A stretch of DNA of 46,258 nt from Hallerella porci (GCF_003148885.1 NZ_QGHD01000019.1:1-46258); one strand, 5' to 3'. Shown: positions 1-8,941, counted from the stretch's first letter. The notes: generated by a model from the letters alone, not told the origin. Numbers and translations are program-made.

Positions 1-9
1 GGTAAAGCG

Positions 10-657
10 ATGAGTCTTGTGGGTGTAATGAGTCATCCGCTTGATTTATTGGACCAATTTAATTTATTTCAGTTTAACTTTTTTGCAAGCACAAACGCAA
101 AAGCTGTTGACTTAGGTTTACCCAGCGGCACCAAGTGGGCGGACATGAATGTGGGGGCAAAATCACCTGCGCATTATGGGGATTACTTTGCTTGGGGTGA
201 GATAAAGCCAAAAAAGACCTACACAAGTGAAAATAGTCTGACAGTCGAAAATGATAAATTCAATTTTGATATTGCAGGGAATGCAAAATATGACGCTGCA
301 ACAGCCAACTGGGGCAGCAAATGGAGAATGCCGACGCAAGCTCAAATGAAGGAATTGATAAATAAATGCACATGGACTTGGAAGAAAATAACCGATATGA
401 ATGGAGCGATTAGAGGCTATGGCTATAGAGTCACAGGCCCTAATGGAAATTCAATTTTTCTCCCAGCTGCGGGGCACCGTAGCGATTCTGACTTGAATTA
501 CGCGGGGAGTGGCGGGAACTACTGGAGTTCTACTCCTGGCGAGATCGACGGCAGCGGCTACTACGCCTGCAACTTGTACTTCGAATCGGACCGCCAGTAT
601 GTGGACTACACCGACCGCGAACTTGGCCGATCTGTTCGTCCCGTCTTAGTTGAATAG
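10..657 (+). CDS. FISUMP-like domain protein, probably 5'-truncated
   Basis: The frame is open to base 1, so the N-terminus may lie outside the window; the first ATG is at 10. The product (215 aa) carries the motif series of Fibrobacter/Bacteroidetes 'major paralogous domain' proteins: VDLGLPSGTKWADMNVGA near residue 33, GDYFAWGE, KWRMPTQAQMKEL, LPAAGHRSDSD, NYWSST and a terminal RSVRPVLVE. This fold family is related to C-type-lectin/formylglycine-generating-like surface domains; the exact ligand is unknown. No signal peptide or lipobox is visible, which is odd for a family usually exported and supports truncation. The last ~190 bp are clearly more GC-rich than the AT-rich first two thirds, suggesting mosaic origin. 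The wording of the first motif resembles rumen Bacteroidetes versions. Confidence 0.7.
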   Translation: MSLVGVMSHPLDLLDQFNLFQFNFFASTNAKAVDLGLPSGTKWADMNVGAKSPAHYGDYFAWGEIKPKKTYTSENSLTVENDKFNFDIAGNAKYDAATANWGSKWRMPTQAQMKELINKCTWTWKKITDMNGAIRGYGYRVTGPNGNSIFLPAAGHRSDSDLNYAGSGGNYWSSTPGEIDGSGYYACNLYFESDRQYVDYTDRELGRSVRPVLVE

Positions 658-694
658 CGTAGCGCATCTAAAAATAATCAAAAAAGGTATCTTT

Positions 695-1240
695 ATGACA
701 TTTTTGGAAGAAATCAAAACCCTTGTTAAATCAACTCCCATTGAAAATCGGTTGAATGGAGTTGTCGTCTATAAAATCAAAGATTTAATAGATAAAAATG
801 TGGATATTCCAAAAGAACCTGGTGTCTATTTTGTAGGAAGGTCAACTCCTCAGCAAAAAATGACGCTTTGCAAAGCAAGCGATCTTGGCTATCAAAATGT
901 AAAAGGTGGATGGTATGAAAATAAAGAGGCTGAACTTGAGCAGAAAAAAGAAAAATGCAAGTGTGTGGTTTATATTGGAAAAACTGATTGTAAGGGTGGC
1001 TTAAAAACACGAATTTCAGCTTATATGAGATTCATAAAAGAAATGAAGGAAAATAAGACTTCAAAGACTCGACATCGTGGAGGACGAATCATATCTTTGA
1101 TTAAGGAAGTTTATGATTTAGATTTTTGTTGGATTTCTATTGCAGATCTAGGAGTCAAAGCGAAAACAATAGAATCGCTGCTTCTAGAAAAATATGGGAA
1201 AGAACCTGAGAATCTCCCATTAGCCAATAGGCAATATTAA
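695..1240 (+). CDS. GIY-YIG nuclease-like protein
   Basis: I chose ATG 695 because an AAAAAAGG ribosome site lies 7 nt upstream; the longer frame from 650 overlaps the previous gene and has no SD. The 181-aa product has a GIY-YIG arrangement: PGVYFVG at residues 42-48, VVYIGKT at 91-97, an Arg at 106 in KTRISAY and a Glu at 160 in TIESLLL, matching the Tyr, Tyr, Arg and Glu pattern of the catalytic fold. A Lys/Glu-rich stretch with three Cys (residues 59, 88, 90) sits between the first two motifs. GIY-YIG proteins nick DNA in repair, homing, restriction or transposition; the role here is not determined. Codon use is AT-rich compared with neighbours, consistent with transfer. It lies 0.04 kb from a convergent terC. 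Confidence 0.65.
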   Translation: MTFLEEIKTLVKSTPIENRLNGVVVYKIKDLIDKNVDIPKEPGVYFVGRSTPQQKMTLCKASDLGYQNVKGGWYENKEAELEQKKEKCKCVVYIGKTDCKGGLKTRISAYMRFIKEMKENKTSKTRHRGGRIISLIKEVYDLDFCWISIADLGVKAKTIESLLLEKYGKEPENLPLANRQY

Positions 1241-1252
1241 TTTTTTGTCCGC

Positions 1253-1281
1253 ACCCCCTTCCTAATTCCTAACTCCTAATT
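1253..1281. repeat. Pyrimidine-rich dispersed repeat (TTCCTAATTCCTAAC type)
   Basis: The short space between the convergent GIY-YIG and terC genes is filled by a five- to six-base periodic run of CCTAATT/CCTAACT units. Similar runs occur at 13840-13868, 15612-15636, 45441-45470 and, reversed, 45783-45811, always intergenic. It may act as a dispersed repeat or a relic; no function is shown. Confidence 0.5.
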
Positions 1282-2181
1282 TTATCGTTTCACCTGGCTT
1301 GCAATAACGCCTGCGACAAGCGATACGACAATCACCGCAAGGCTTACTGCGGTTGGAATATGAACAAAGTCTGCAATGAGCATCTTGATGCCCACAAAGG
1401 CAAGCACAAAAACAATCGCGTATTTGAGTTTGTCAAATTTTCCAAGCATGGCGGCAAGCGCAAAGTAAAGCGAACGCAGCCCAAGGATTGCCATGATGTT
1501 TGATGTAAAAACGATGAAAGGGTCAAGCGTTACGCCAAAAATTGCTGGAATGGAATCGACTGCAAAAAGAATGTCGGACAATTCGACGACGATTAGCGCA
1601 AGAAAAAGCGGCGTTGCAAATAACTTGTGGTTTTCACGAATAAAGAAATGATGTCCTTCGATTTTTGTCGTGAGTGGCAGAAAGCGCCGCGCGATTTTTA
1701 CAATCTTGTTTTGACTTAAATCCTGTTCGTCTTCGTTTAAAAATAGCATCTTGAACGCGCTATATAACAAGAGCACTCCAAACACATATATGACCCAGCT
1801 GAAATGCTCAATCAGCACAGCGCCCATCAAAATAAACGCCCCGCGAAGAACAATCGCGCCTAAAATTCCCCAAAATAAAATCCGGTGCTGATAAACCGCT
1901 GGTATTTTAAAATAGGTAAAGATGGCCGCCATCACAAAGATGTTGTCAAGCGAAAGGGACTTTTCAATCACATAGCCGGTCAAGTATTCTAAAACGTGTT
2001 CGCTATCGCCATAGATAAAATAAATCGCAACGCTAAACGCAAGCGAAAGTAAAATCCAAATGCCAGTCCAAACGAGAGCTTCGCGAACGCCAATCACGTG
2101 ATCTTTTTTGTGAAAAACGCCCAAATCAAGTGCCAAAAGAACAGCGACAAACGCAAGAAAAATAAGCCAGAATGTAAGCAC
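1282..2181 (-). CDS. TerC/Alx family integral membrane protein
   Basis: The 299-aa protein is almost entirely hydrophobic with 7-9 predicted membrane segments and the TerC-family signature acidic positions: LALDLGVF near residue 18, EKSLSLDNIFVMA near residue 73 and VVELSDILFAVDSIPAI near residue 200. Members of this family (Alx, YceF, MeeF/MeeY) export manganese or insert metals into exoenzymes; TerC proper is in tellurite resistance operons, which are absent here. The start is GTG at 2181 with GAGG 4 nt upstream. It is transcribed alone, convergent to the GIY-YIG gene and divergent from the Wadjet locus. No obvious yybP-ykoY riboswitch was recognised in the 5' region. Confidence 0.85.
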   Translation of the reverse strand: MLTFWLIFLAFVAVLLALDLGVFHKKDHVIGVREALVWTGIWILLSLAFSVAIYFIYGDSEHVLEYLTGYVIEKSLSLDNIFVMAAIFTYFKIPAVYQHRILFWGILGAIVLRGAFILMGAVLIEHFSWVIYVFGVLLLYSAFKMLFLNEDEQDLSQNKIVKIARRFLPLTTKIEGHHFFIRENHKLFATPLFLALIVVELSDILFAVDSIPAIFGVTLDPFIVFTSNIMAILGLRSLYFALAAMLGKFDKLKYAIVFVLAFVGIKMLIADFVHIPTAVSLAVIVVSLVAGVIASQVKR

Positions 2182-2329
2182 TTCGCCTCGCTAAGTTTTT
2201 GGGGTTAGTTTACAAAAGGAATATACAAAAGCAGTCTTTGAAAGAACAAAGGAAACCGCAGCGAAAATCGCAGGAATGGTGTCACCCAGGGCGAAACCGG
2301 ATGTGAAACGATGGGCGTGAGATCCAGAA

Positions 2330-2406
2330 GCGCCTTCCGTGCAATCCTGAAGTGTCACACGTGTCATCCTGACGAGCCTTCCGTGTCATCCTGAACGTAG
2401 TGAAGG
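2330..2406. repeat. Short dispersed repeat with GTCATCCTGA cores
   Basis: Inside the 420-bp gap between terC and jetA, CCTTCCGTG followed by TCATCCTGA or AATCCTGA occurs twice (about 2331 and 2368), with a third GTCATCCTGA between them, ending in GAACGTAGTGAAGGAGC. This type of unit is a common intergenic repeat in many genomes. The remaining gap is an AT-rich promoter region (2410-2600). Confidence 0.5.
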
Positions 2407-2565
2407 AGCTAGCATTTTTATCCTTTTTCACCAAAACATCGCATTTTTATGAATTTTCATTTTTTTAGAATATATTTGCTTTAGAAAAATGATAAAATTG
2501 CAAAAATTGAAAAAATGAATATTGGAAATACATGCTTTTAAGCAGGACTTTGCGGAAAAATCAAT

Positions 2566-2593
2566 TTGCGAAAACGGTAATTACTTTTATATT
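2566..2593 (+). promoter_or_regulatory. Candidate promoter of the Wadjet operon
   Basis: TTGCGA (2566-2571), a 16-bp spacer and TATATT (2588-2593) lie immediately before jetA. The -10 box ends 10 nt before the ATG and there is no SD in between, so the transcript would be leaderless or nearly so. Prediction from pattern only. Confidence 0.4.
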
Positions 2594-2603
2594 TTAACTT
2601 CCT

Positions 2604-3794
2604 ATGTCGAATTTTCGTTCTATCGATGAATTGATTGGTGCGCTTTCGCGCGAAAAGCAACTTTTAAAGGAAATGTTTGCCAAACGAAAATTGCTTTCGT
2701 TTCGGATGGATTTTGCGGAACAACTTGTCGATTACAAAAAGGAACGCATTCATTACTTGGTCGATTACGGAGTCATTCGCGACAACGGAAATTTTTTAGA
2801 ACTCGAAGATATTTATCTCAAATTTTTTGAAGAAGTTTTAGAAGTCAACGAAGAAATTAACGTTCAAAGTGTCAAAGCAAATATTGACCATTTAAAAGAA
2901 ACGATTGAATATTATCTTCAAGAAAATAATGAAAATCAAAAGTATAATTATTTACGCGAAGTCCGTCGCAGTTTGAAAAATATCGCGCTCAACACCAAAC
3001 GAAATGTAATCGACTTAAAGCGCAATGTTGATGACACTTATAAAAACGAGCCGAATTACAAAATCAAAAAATCAAAGCTCAAACATCTCGATGAAAAGCG
3101 CGACGGCATTAAACTCATGATTGTCGAAGCGGAAAAATTACTAGAAAAAGAAACTCTCTTTTTTACATCGGCGATGGATTTGAATATGCGCTTGGTCGTG
3201 GATGATTTGCAAGCGGACTTGAATGAATCGAGTCATAATTTGCTTGAAATCGAACGGCAAATTATCGATTATTTGAATTTGATTGATCATCAAAACTCGC
3301 TACTCAAAAAAATTCGCCTTATCAAATATTTTCGCGACCAGCAAGTTCTAGAAACGAATACCGATGTCAAAAATATTTTGCAAAAAACAAATGGCGTCTG
3401 GATGGAAAAATTGCCCGCGTATCGCATCAAACTTTCGCTAGAAAAATTGCGCGGCGACGAAGGCCTTGCCATTCTTCAAGAAGTTCGTCACAAAAATCAT
3501 CTCAAGGGAACAGGAAAAGGAAAATGCGCCGAAGCTTTGACCGCTGAAGATTTGAATGTCGAAAGTTTTGTCCAACAGATGGTCGATCACGTCGAACTAA
3601 AAAATGCATTCGCTGCGCAAAGTAGCGATTTATTCCACTTTATTATGAATTATAAATTTCCGTTCGAAATCGATTTAGAAGGAAAGCTCGTTTTGTTTTG
3701 TCAGGTGGCGAGTGGCTTTTACGATGAACTTGAATTTTCGGACAAGTACGAACAAATGGCTGGCTTTGAATATCCTTTGATTTATGCGAAATAG
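2604..3794 (+). CDS. jetA: Wadjet kleisin-like subunit JetA (MksF-like)
   Basis: First gene of the four-gene Wadjet block. In characterised Wadjet systems JetA is the kleisin-like subunit that bridges the SMC dimer JetC and holds JetB; the complex extrudes DNA loops and restricts small circular DNA such as plasmids. The 396-aa product is soluble and mostly helical: an N-terminal part (about 1-100) with winged-helix character (KKERIHYLVDYGVIRDNG), a long charged coiled-coil middle (about 110-260) and a compact C-terminal part (about 290-396) with a second winged-helix-like stretch. Sequence similarity to JetA families is weak, so the name rests mainly on order and size in the operon. The ATG at 2604 lacks an SD. 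jetB follows after 12 bases, with its SD just past the jetA stop. Confidence 0.8.
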   Translation: MSNFRSIDELIGALSREKQLLKEMFAKRKLLSFRMDFAEQLVDYKKERIHYLVDYGVIRDNGNFLELEDIYLKFFEEVLEVNEEINVQSVKANIDHLKETIEYYLQENNENQKYNYLREVRRSLKNIALNTKRNVIDLKRNVDDTYKNEPNYKIKKSKLKHLDEKRDGIKLMIVEAEKLLEKETLFFTSAMDLNMRLVVDDLQADLNESSHNLLEIERQIIDYLNLIDHQNSLLKKIRLIKYFRDQQVLETNTDVKNILQKTNGVWMEKLPAYRIKLSLEKLRGDEGLAILQEVRHKNHLKGTGKGKCAEALTAEDLNVESFVQQMVDHVELKNAFAAQSSDLFHFIMNYKFPFEIDLEGKLVLFCQVASGFYDELEFSDKYEQMAGFEYPLIYAK

Positions 3795-3806
3795 TTGGGA
3801 GAAATG

Positions 3807-4358
3807 ATGTTAAAATCGAGCAAAGAAATTTTTGAAATTTTGAGCAAAGGCGCTTTTATTTCGGTCAATAGTACAGACGAATTGAATCGCAAATATTACG
3901 ATTTAATCGAAGACGATTTGGACGCTTATCGCGAATATTATGAAGGCGTCGGTTTTATTTTGGAAAGCGGAAACGGCTACTTTTATTTTTCGCGCACGGA
4001 ACAGAAAGTTTCGATGGGTGAAAAACTTTCTCGCTTTTGTGATTGGATTGATCGCTTGGATTTTTTGAAAACTTTTAATTCTTCTTTTGAATCGGGATAT
4101 GTTTTTACAAAATCAAAAATTTTGGAACGCATTTCTTGCGATTTAGAATTAAAAGAAAAAGCGCCGAAACTTTATAGCGATAAAAAATCTCACGAAGAAA
4201 TTGTCGATAAGTTAATCGATGATTTATCGAAAATGGGATTTATCGAAGTTGAAAATGAAGTGGACGGAAGTTTTCGCGTGACTGCTGCGTTTCATTATCT
4301 CGAAGAAATGGTGAACTGCTTAAATGTGGTGGAGGGTGCCGATGCGTTACCTGAATAA
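3807..4358 (+). CDS. jetB: Wadjet MukE-like subunit JetB (MksE-like)
   Basis: The 183-aa acidic product is in the place and size range of JetB/MksE/MukE, the dimeric winged-helix 'KITE' subunit that binds the kleisin. Helical segments at the N-terminus (SSKEIFEILSKGAFIS) and a later helix-turn-helix-like part near residues 130-165 (IVDKLIDDLSKMGFIEV) followed by a beta-wing (GSFRVTAAF) fit a winged helix. I chose ATG 3807 because GGGAG ends 5 nt upstream; ATG 3804 in the same frame is an alternative. The 3' end overlaps jetC by 17 bp, which implies translational coupling and fixed subunit ratios. The identification relies on context plus fold hints. Confidence 0.8.
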   Translation: MLKSSKEIFEILSKGAFISVNSTDELNRKYYDLIEDDLDAYREYYEGVGFILESGNGYFYFSRTEQKVSMGEKLSRFCDWIDRLDFLKTFNSSFESGYVFTKSKILERISCDLELKEKAPKLYSDKKSHEEIVDKLIDDLSKMGFIEVENEVDGSFRVTAAFHYLEEMVNCLNVVEGADALPE

Positions 4359-7300
4359 AATTGTCTTTATCAACAGTGCGCATGTGCGTTATGCCGAAAT
4401 AAACTTGAACGGAAATGTTCACCTGATTGGAACGCAAGGAGTTGGCAAAAGTACTTTGCTGCGTGCGCTCCTTTTCTTTTACAATGCGGACAAACAAAAA
4501 CTCGGCATTCCGAAAGAAAAGAAATCGTTTGACGATTTTTATTTTGAAAAAGACAATTCCTACATCGTTTACGAAGTGGTGCGAGACGAATCCGCTTATT
4601 GTGTTTTGGTGAGCAAATCTTCGGGGCGTGCGAGTTTTCATTTTATCGATGCACCATATCATCGCGATTTTATCGTGAACGAAAATGGCGAAGTTCCCAC
4701 GGAAACAAAAAATATTCGCGCTCGATTAAACGAAATTTATCATCGTCCGATTTACATGAGTTCAACAGTAGATCGCTACGAAACTTTCCGCGATATCATT
4801 TACGGCAACCATCAAAATGTGAAAAAGGAATTCTATAAATTTTCACTGGCCGAAAGTTCTCGCTATCAAAATATTCCGCGCAGCATTCAGAACGTTTTCT
4901 TGAATTCAAAACTCGATGCGGATTTTATCAAGGATACGATTATTCAATCGATGGATGGCGAAAGCGCTTTTATCGATTTACGATATTTTAGAAATCAAGT
5001 TTCGGAATTTGAACAAGAATATAGCGATATTGGGAAATGGTTTGAAAAAAATAAAAAGGGCGAATGCGTTGTGCGTATTGAAGCCGAGCGCGTTGTGAAT
5101 GTTTACCATGCGTTATTGCTCTTGAAAAAAAATATTGAAACAAGCAGTAAGGAACTCAATTACGCTTATCGAATTACGAAGGAACAACTGCCGGCGATTT
5201 CTAGTGAAATTGAAAAACAGGAACAGGCGTTAAATACGACGATGCGTTTGTTGCGTGAAGAAAATGACAAGTTTATGCGCGAACGCGACGGCCTTAAAAA
5301 ATCGCTCACATTGACCGATGAAAAGTTGAAAAATTGCCGCGAAAAAAGTGCTTATTATGTTTCGCAAAATATTGAAGAAGTTTTGAAGAAACAAGAACGC
5401 GAAAGCGTTTTAAAAATGGAAAAAGAAAATCAAGAAGAACGCAAACGATTGCTTACGCGAGAATTTGAAAGCGTTGCTGAAAAATACGAACGATTGATTC
5501 AACAGGTAAATGATAAACTCGGCGAATTTAAGCAAGTGCAACAGGCGCGCATTATCGAATCGGAATCGAAATTGAATGCAGAAAAGCAAAATCGATTTGC
5601 TGAATTTGAAAAATCAAAGAATGCGGCTTCTGTGCGATTTGATTCTGAAATTGAAACGGCAAATAATTTGAAACAGAATTTGCAAAACGAAAAAACGGAC
5701 TACGAAAAATCGCTGATAGAATTGAAGTATTTTCATCCGTTTGAAAAAGAAATGCAATCTTGCAAAACGCAGATGGAAAATTTGCGCGCATCGGAAAATT
5801 CAGACAAATTAAAACAGGCGAATGCTGCTCGTGAACTTGCGAAAGTGCAGTCGCAGCGCGATGCCGAAATTGCAGACTGTAAATCGAATTTTGAAAAGGA
5901 AAATCATAAGCTTGCAAGTGTTCGTGAAAAAATTGCTTTGGCACTTGAAAAACTCGACAATCTTTTAGAAAAGCAAAAAGGTTCGCTTTACGAATGGCTT
6001 TCGACAAATAAAGTCGGCTGGGAAAATTCGATTGGAAAAATCATCGATGAAGAAACGGTTCTTTATCATAGCGGGCTTTCGCCCGAGTTAACAACGGAAG
6101 CGGGCGAGTCGCTGTTTGGTGTGAAACTGAATTTAGAAGAACTTCCGAATCGAATTCGCACTCCCGAAGATTTGCAAAACGAACATCGTGAGCTCGAAAA
6201 ATCGCTTGCTGAAAATTCTAACGCAGTCCAATCTTTGCAGGACGATTTAGAAAAACGCATCGCGTCGGTGGATCGCAGCTACGGCACAAAAATCAAAGCG
6301 CTTCAAGAAGAAATTCGCAATTTAGAAATTGACTTGGTGCAGATTCCTTCTAAAATCAAACGCACAAGTAATGAACTGGAAAATTTCAAACGCAAAGATG
6401 CCGAAGAAATTGAAAAACGCCGAAATGAAATTCAGCAAAAAGTGACGGAAGTCTCGCAGAAAATTCTTGCGGCAGAAGAAAATATCGCACGTATCCGCGA
6501 TGCCAAAAAACGGGAAATTTCAAAAATTGAAAAATCGTATCGCGATGACATTACCGCTTTTGAAAAGGCGACAAGCGATTTTAAAATTCAAGTGAAGGCT
6601 GAAATTTTAGACAAAGAAAATCGTGCAAAAGAAGAATGCGATGCAATTCAAAAGCAAAAAGAAAATGAACTCGAAAGTAAAAATGTTGATGTGAATGAAT
6701 TGCGCAAATGCGAATCGGAAATTTTGCGCTTGACCGCAGAATTAAATGATATTGAATCGCATCGCGAACTCGTGACGCTTTATCGCCGCGATAAAGCAGA
6801 GCTTTTTGATCGCGAAGCAGAATTTAAAGAAGAAAAGCGCACGCTGGAATCTAAGTTGAATGATTTGCAAGGCAAATTTAATTCGCGTCGCGAAAAATTG
6901 AACGCTCAAAAATTCGAACAGGAAACTTCTTTAAACCAGTCAAACGAACGCAAAAAATCGATGGAAAATGATGTCTCGGAAACCGAGAAATTAGCGCTGT
7001 CTTCGCTGTGCCCTGAAAACATTAAGGACGCAGGCGAAACGCCTTGCACCAAAAATTGTTCCGAAGTCATTCGAGAATTGACCTCAGCTGTTATTGATTC
7101 TTTGAATCGTAAAAAAGATTTAGAAAAATCAATCAACAAATTCCGCGATAATTTTTCACCGCGTAATACATTTAAATTTCCGTCGGATTTGAATTCGGAA
7201 TATTCTTACATCGCTTTTGCAGAAAACTTGAATGATTTTTTGCTGAACAATAAAATCAACGATTACCGCGAACGCACAAGCGGGCGCTACACCGAAATTC

Positions 7301-8016
7301 TCACGCGCATCGCGCGAGAAGTCGGTAACATGACCAAGCAAAAACAGGAAGTTGAAAAAATCGTAAGCGGCGTCAATCGCGATTTCAATGAAAAAAATTT
7401 TGCTGGCGTCATCAAGAGCATTGCGCTTCGCACCGAAGAAAGCAACGATAAATTGATGAGGCTTTTGGAATCGATTCAAACGTTCAATGCAGAAAATCAG
7501 TACAAGATGGGCGAAATCAATTTGTTTAGCGATGCCGGGACCGAAGAAGCGAATCGCAAAGCGGTGGAATTGCTGCTGCAATTTGTGCGCATTTTAAAAG
7601 ACGAACCGAACCGCGATCAGCTCAAACTTTCGGATGCGTTCCGCTTGCAATTCCGCGTTCAAGAAAACGATAACGATACCGGTTGGATTGATAAAATTTC
7701 AAATGTCGGCTCCGAAGGCACGGACGTTTTGGTAAAAGCGATGGTGAACATCATGCTCATCAATGTTTTCAAAACGCAAATTTCCAGGAAGTTTGGCGAC
7801 TTTAAATTGCATTGCATGATGGATGAAATCGGGCGACTTCACCCGACCAATGCGAACGGCATTTTGAAATTTGCAAACGCAAGAAACATTTATTTGGTAA
7901 ATGGTTCGCCTACAACGCAGAGCGTTTCGGAATATCGCTACACGTATCTTTTGGAAAAAAATGCAAAGTCCGAAACCGTTGTGCGCCCGCTTATGACAAG
8001 GATTTCTGCGACATGA
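4342..8016 (+). CDS. jetC: Wadjet SMC/MukB-like ATPase JetC (MksB-like)
   Basis: The 1224-aa product is an SMC-type ATPase: P-loop GTQGVGKST at residues 30-38, two long charged coiled coils (about 250-545 and 610-1000), a small globular hinge-like stretch at about 547-605 (SLYEWLSTNKVGWENS to SLFGVKLNL), an ABC-signature-like GSEGTD at 1123-1128 and Walker B HCMMDE at 1157-1162 followed by a His/Ser-bearing tail. This is the motor that extrudes plasmid DNA in Wadjet. ATG 4342 was chosen because GGAGG lies 6 nt upstream; an in-frame ATG at 4324 has no such site. Three cysteines at 890, 902 and 906 (C-x11-C-x3-C) in the C-terminal half are unusual in this Cys-poor protein. It overlaps jetB by 17 bp and jetD by 4 bp. 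Confidence 0.92.
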   Translation: MRYLNKIVFINSAHVRYAEINLNGNVHLIGTQGVGKSTLLRALLFFYNADKQKLGIPKEKKSFDDFYFEKDNSYIVYEVVRDESAYCVLVSKSSGRASFHFIDAPYHRDFIVNENGEVPTETKNIRARLNEIYHRPIYMSSTVDRYETFRDIIYGNHQNVKKEFYKFSLAESSRYQNIPRSIQNVFLNSKLDADFIKDTIIQSMDGESAFIDLRYFRNQVSEFEQEYSDIGKWFEKNKKGECVVRIEAERVVNVYHALLLLKKNIETSSKELNYAYRITKEQLPAISSEIEKQEQALNTTMRLLREENDKFMRERDGLKKSLTLTDEKLKNCREKSAYYVSQNIEEVLKKQERESVLKMEKENQEERKRLLTREFESVAEKYERLIQQVNDKLGEFKQVQQARIIESESKLNAEKQNRFAEFEKSKNAASVRFDSEIETANNLKQNLQNEKTDYEKSLIELKYFHPFEKEMQSCKTQMENLRASENSDKLKQANAARELAKVQSQRDAEIADCKSNFEKENHKLASVREKIALALEKLDNLLEKQKGSLYEWLSTNKVGWENSIGKIIDEETVLYHSGLSPELTTEAGESLFGVKLNLEELPNRIRTPEDLQNEHRELEKSLAENSNAVQSLQDDLEKRIASVDRSYGTKIKALQEEIRNLEIDLVQIPSKIKRTSNELENFKRKDAEEIEKRRNEIQQKVTEVSQKILAAEENIARIRDAKKREISKIEKSYRDDITAFEKATSDFKIQVKAEILDKENRAKEECDAIQKQKENELESKNVDVNELRKCESEILRLTAELNDIESHRELVTLYRRDKAELFDREAEFKEEKRTLESKLNDLQGKFNSRREKLNAQKFEQETSLNQSNERKKSMENDVSETEKLALSSLCPENIKDAGETPCTKNCSEVIRELTSAVIDSLNRKKDLEKSINKFRDNFSPRNTFKFPSDLNSEYSYIAFAENLNDFLLNNKINDYRERTSGRYTEILTRIAREVGNMTKQKQEVEKIVSGVNRDFNEKNFAGVIKSIALRTEESNDKLMRLLESIQTFNAENQYKMGEINLFSDAGTEEANRKAVELLLQFVRILKDEPNRDQLKLSDAFRLQFRVQENDNDTGWIDKISNVGSEGTDVLVKAMVNIMLINVFKTQISRKFGDFKLHCMMDEIGRLHPTNANGILKFANARNIYLVNGSPTTQSVSEYRYTYLLEKNAKSETVVRPLMTRISAT

Positions 8017-8897
8017 ATGGCGAATTTAAAATCACCGAAGCTTTGCTTGAAAAAATAAAATTTCTTTTGTGCGGTGAAAAGCTAAACGCCAGCGAATGTA
8101 AAAATGAAATTTTTCAAGAAATGACTCGAGAAGGATTTCTTGTTCAAGTGAAAAATGGCCGCGGACTGATTTACTTTGCTCCCGATAAAAAAGCGATGCA
8201 GGAATTTTTAATTTCCAAAGACGACGCATTTCGAGGCTTAAATTTATCGAACGAAAAGAAAATTTTAAGAGCGGATTTGGCGCGCACTACCGGGAATTCT
8301 AAAATTCAAAAAGTGCGCAGCTGCATCGGCTTTCTCGTCAATTCTTACGAACCGATCAAAGCGACTTTAAACGCAAATTCTTTTGTCATCCATCCTGTCG
8401 AAGGAACATTTTTATTTATCGCCGATATTGAAAATTTTAAGTTGCCCGAAAACGTCGTTGTCGTAGGCGTAGAAAACATGGAAAATTTTCGTTATGTCGC
8501 ACGACAAAAAATGATCTTTGAAGAATTGCGAAATTCCATGCGAAAAGAATTGAATCTCGAAAATATTCAACTTCTTTTTGTTTCGCGTTATCCGCAAACT
8601 CTCGATTTAATCAAATGGCTCACAAAAATTCCTAATCGCTACGTTCATTTCGGCGATTTAGACCTTGCTGGAATTCATATTTATCTGACCGAATTCTTCG
8701 CAAAAATTAAAGAGCGCGCGAGCTTTTTCATTCCGCAAGATGCTGAAATTCGCATTGCAAACGGAAGCCTTGAACGCTACGATAATCAAGTCAAACGCTT
8801 TGAAAAGATGGCTGTAAACGATAAACGCGTCGAAAGTCTTGTCGCTTTAATCAAGAAATATCACAAAGGCTACGATCAAGAAGGGTATATTGAGTAG
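8013..8897 (+). CDS. jetD: Wadjet nuclease JetD (Toprim-containing, MksG-like)
   Basis: JetD is the Toprim nuclease that cuts the DNA trapped by the JetABC motor. The 294-aa product has an N-terminal helical/winged region (1-140, DUF3322-like position) and a C-terminal Toprim fold (about 147-240): the conserved Glu is E154 in VVVGVENMENF and the acidic pair is D215/D217 in HFGDLDLAGIHIY. The C-terminal YDQEGYIE ending is typical of the family. It is shorter than the ~390-aa E. coli type I protein. The ATG overlaps the jetC stop (ATGA), so translation is coupled. All catalytic positions that I can recognise are intact, so the locus looks functional. Confidence 0.88.
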   Translation: MNGEFKITEALLEKIKFLLCGEKLNASECKNEIFQEMTREGFLVQVKNGRGLIYFAPDKKAMQEFLISKDDAFRGLNLSNEKKILRADLARTTGNSKIQKVRSCIGFLVNSYEPIKATLNANSFVIHPVEGTFLFIADIENFKLPENVVVVGVENMENFRYVARQKMIFEELRNSMRKELNLENIQLLFVSRYPQTLDLIKWLTKIPNRYVHFGDLDLAGIHIYLTEFFAKIKERASFFIPQDAEIRIANGSLERYDNQVKRFEKMAVNDKRVESLVALIKKYHKGYDQEGYIE

Positions 8898-8941
8898 GGA
8901 AGTTCTCGTTCAAAAAGCCGTTTTTTCTATTTTATCAAAGT

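Noticed and set aside
650-694. Start of the GIY-YIG gene at 650
   Set aside because: No ribosome site and overlap with the previous gene; ATG 695 has a good SD.
2182-2420. yybP-ykoY manganese riboswitch before the TerC gene
   Set aside because: The region was read for the conserved core and only repeat DNA was recognised; no convincing match.
7156-7581. Minus-strand 141-codon frame inside jetC
   Set aside because: Lies fully within the SMC coiled-coil coding sequence and has no ribosome site or motif.
2604-8897. A wholly new defence system
   Set aside because: Gene order, sizes and catalytic motifs match Wadjet, a described system, so novelty is limited to sequence details.
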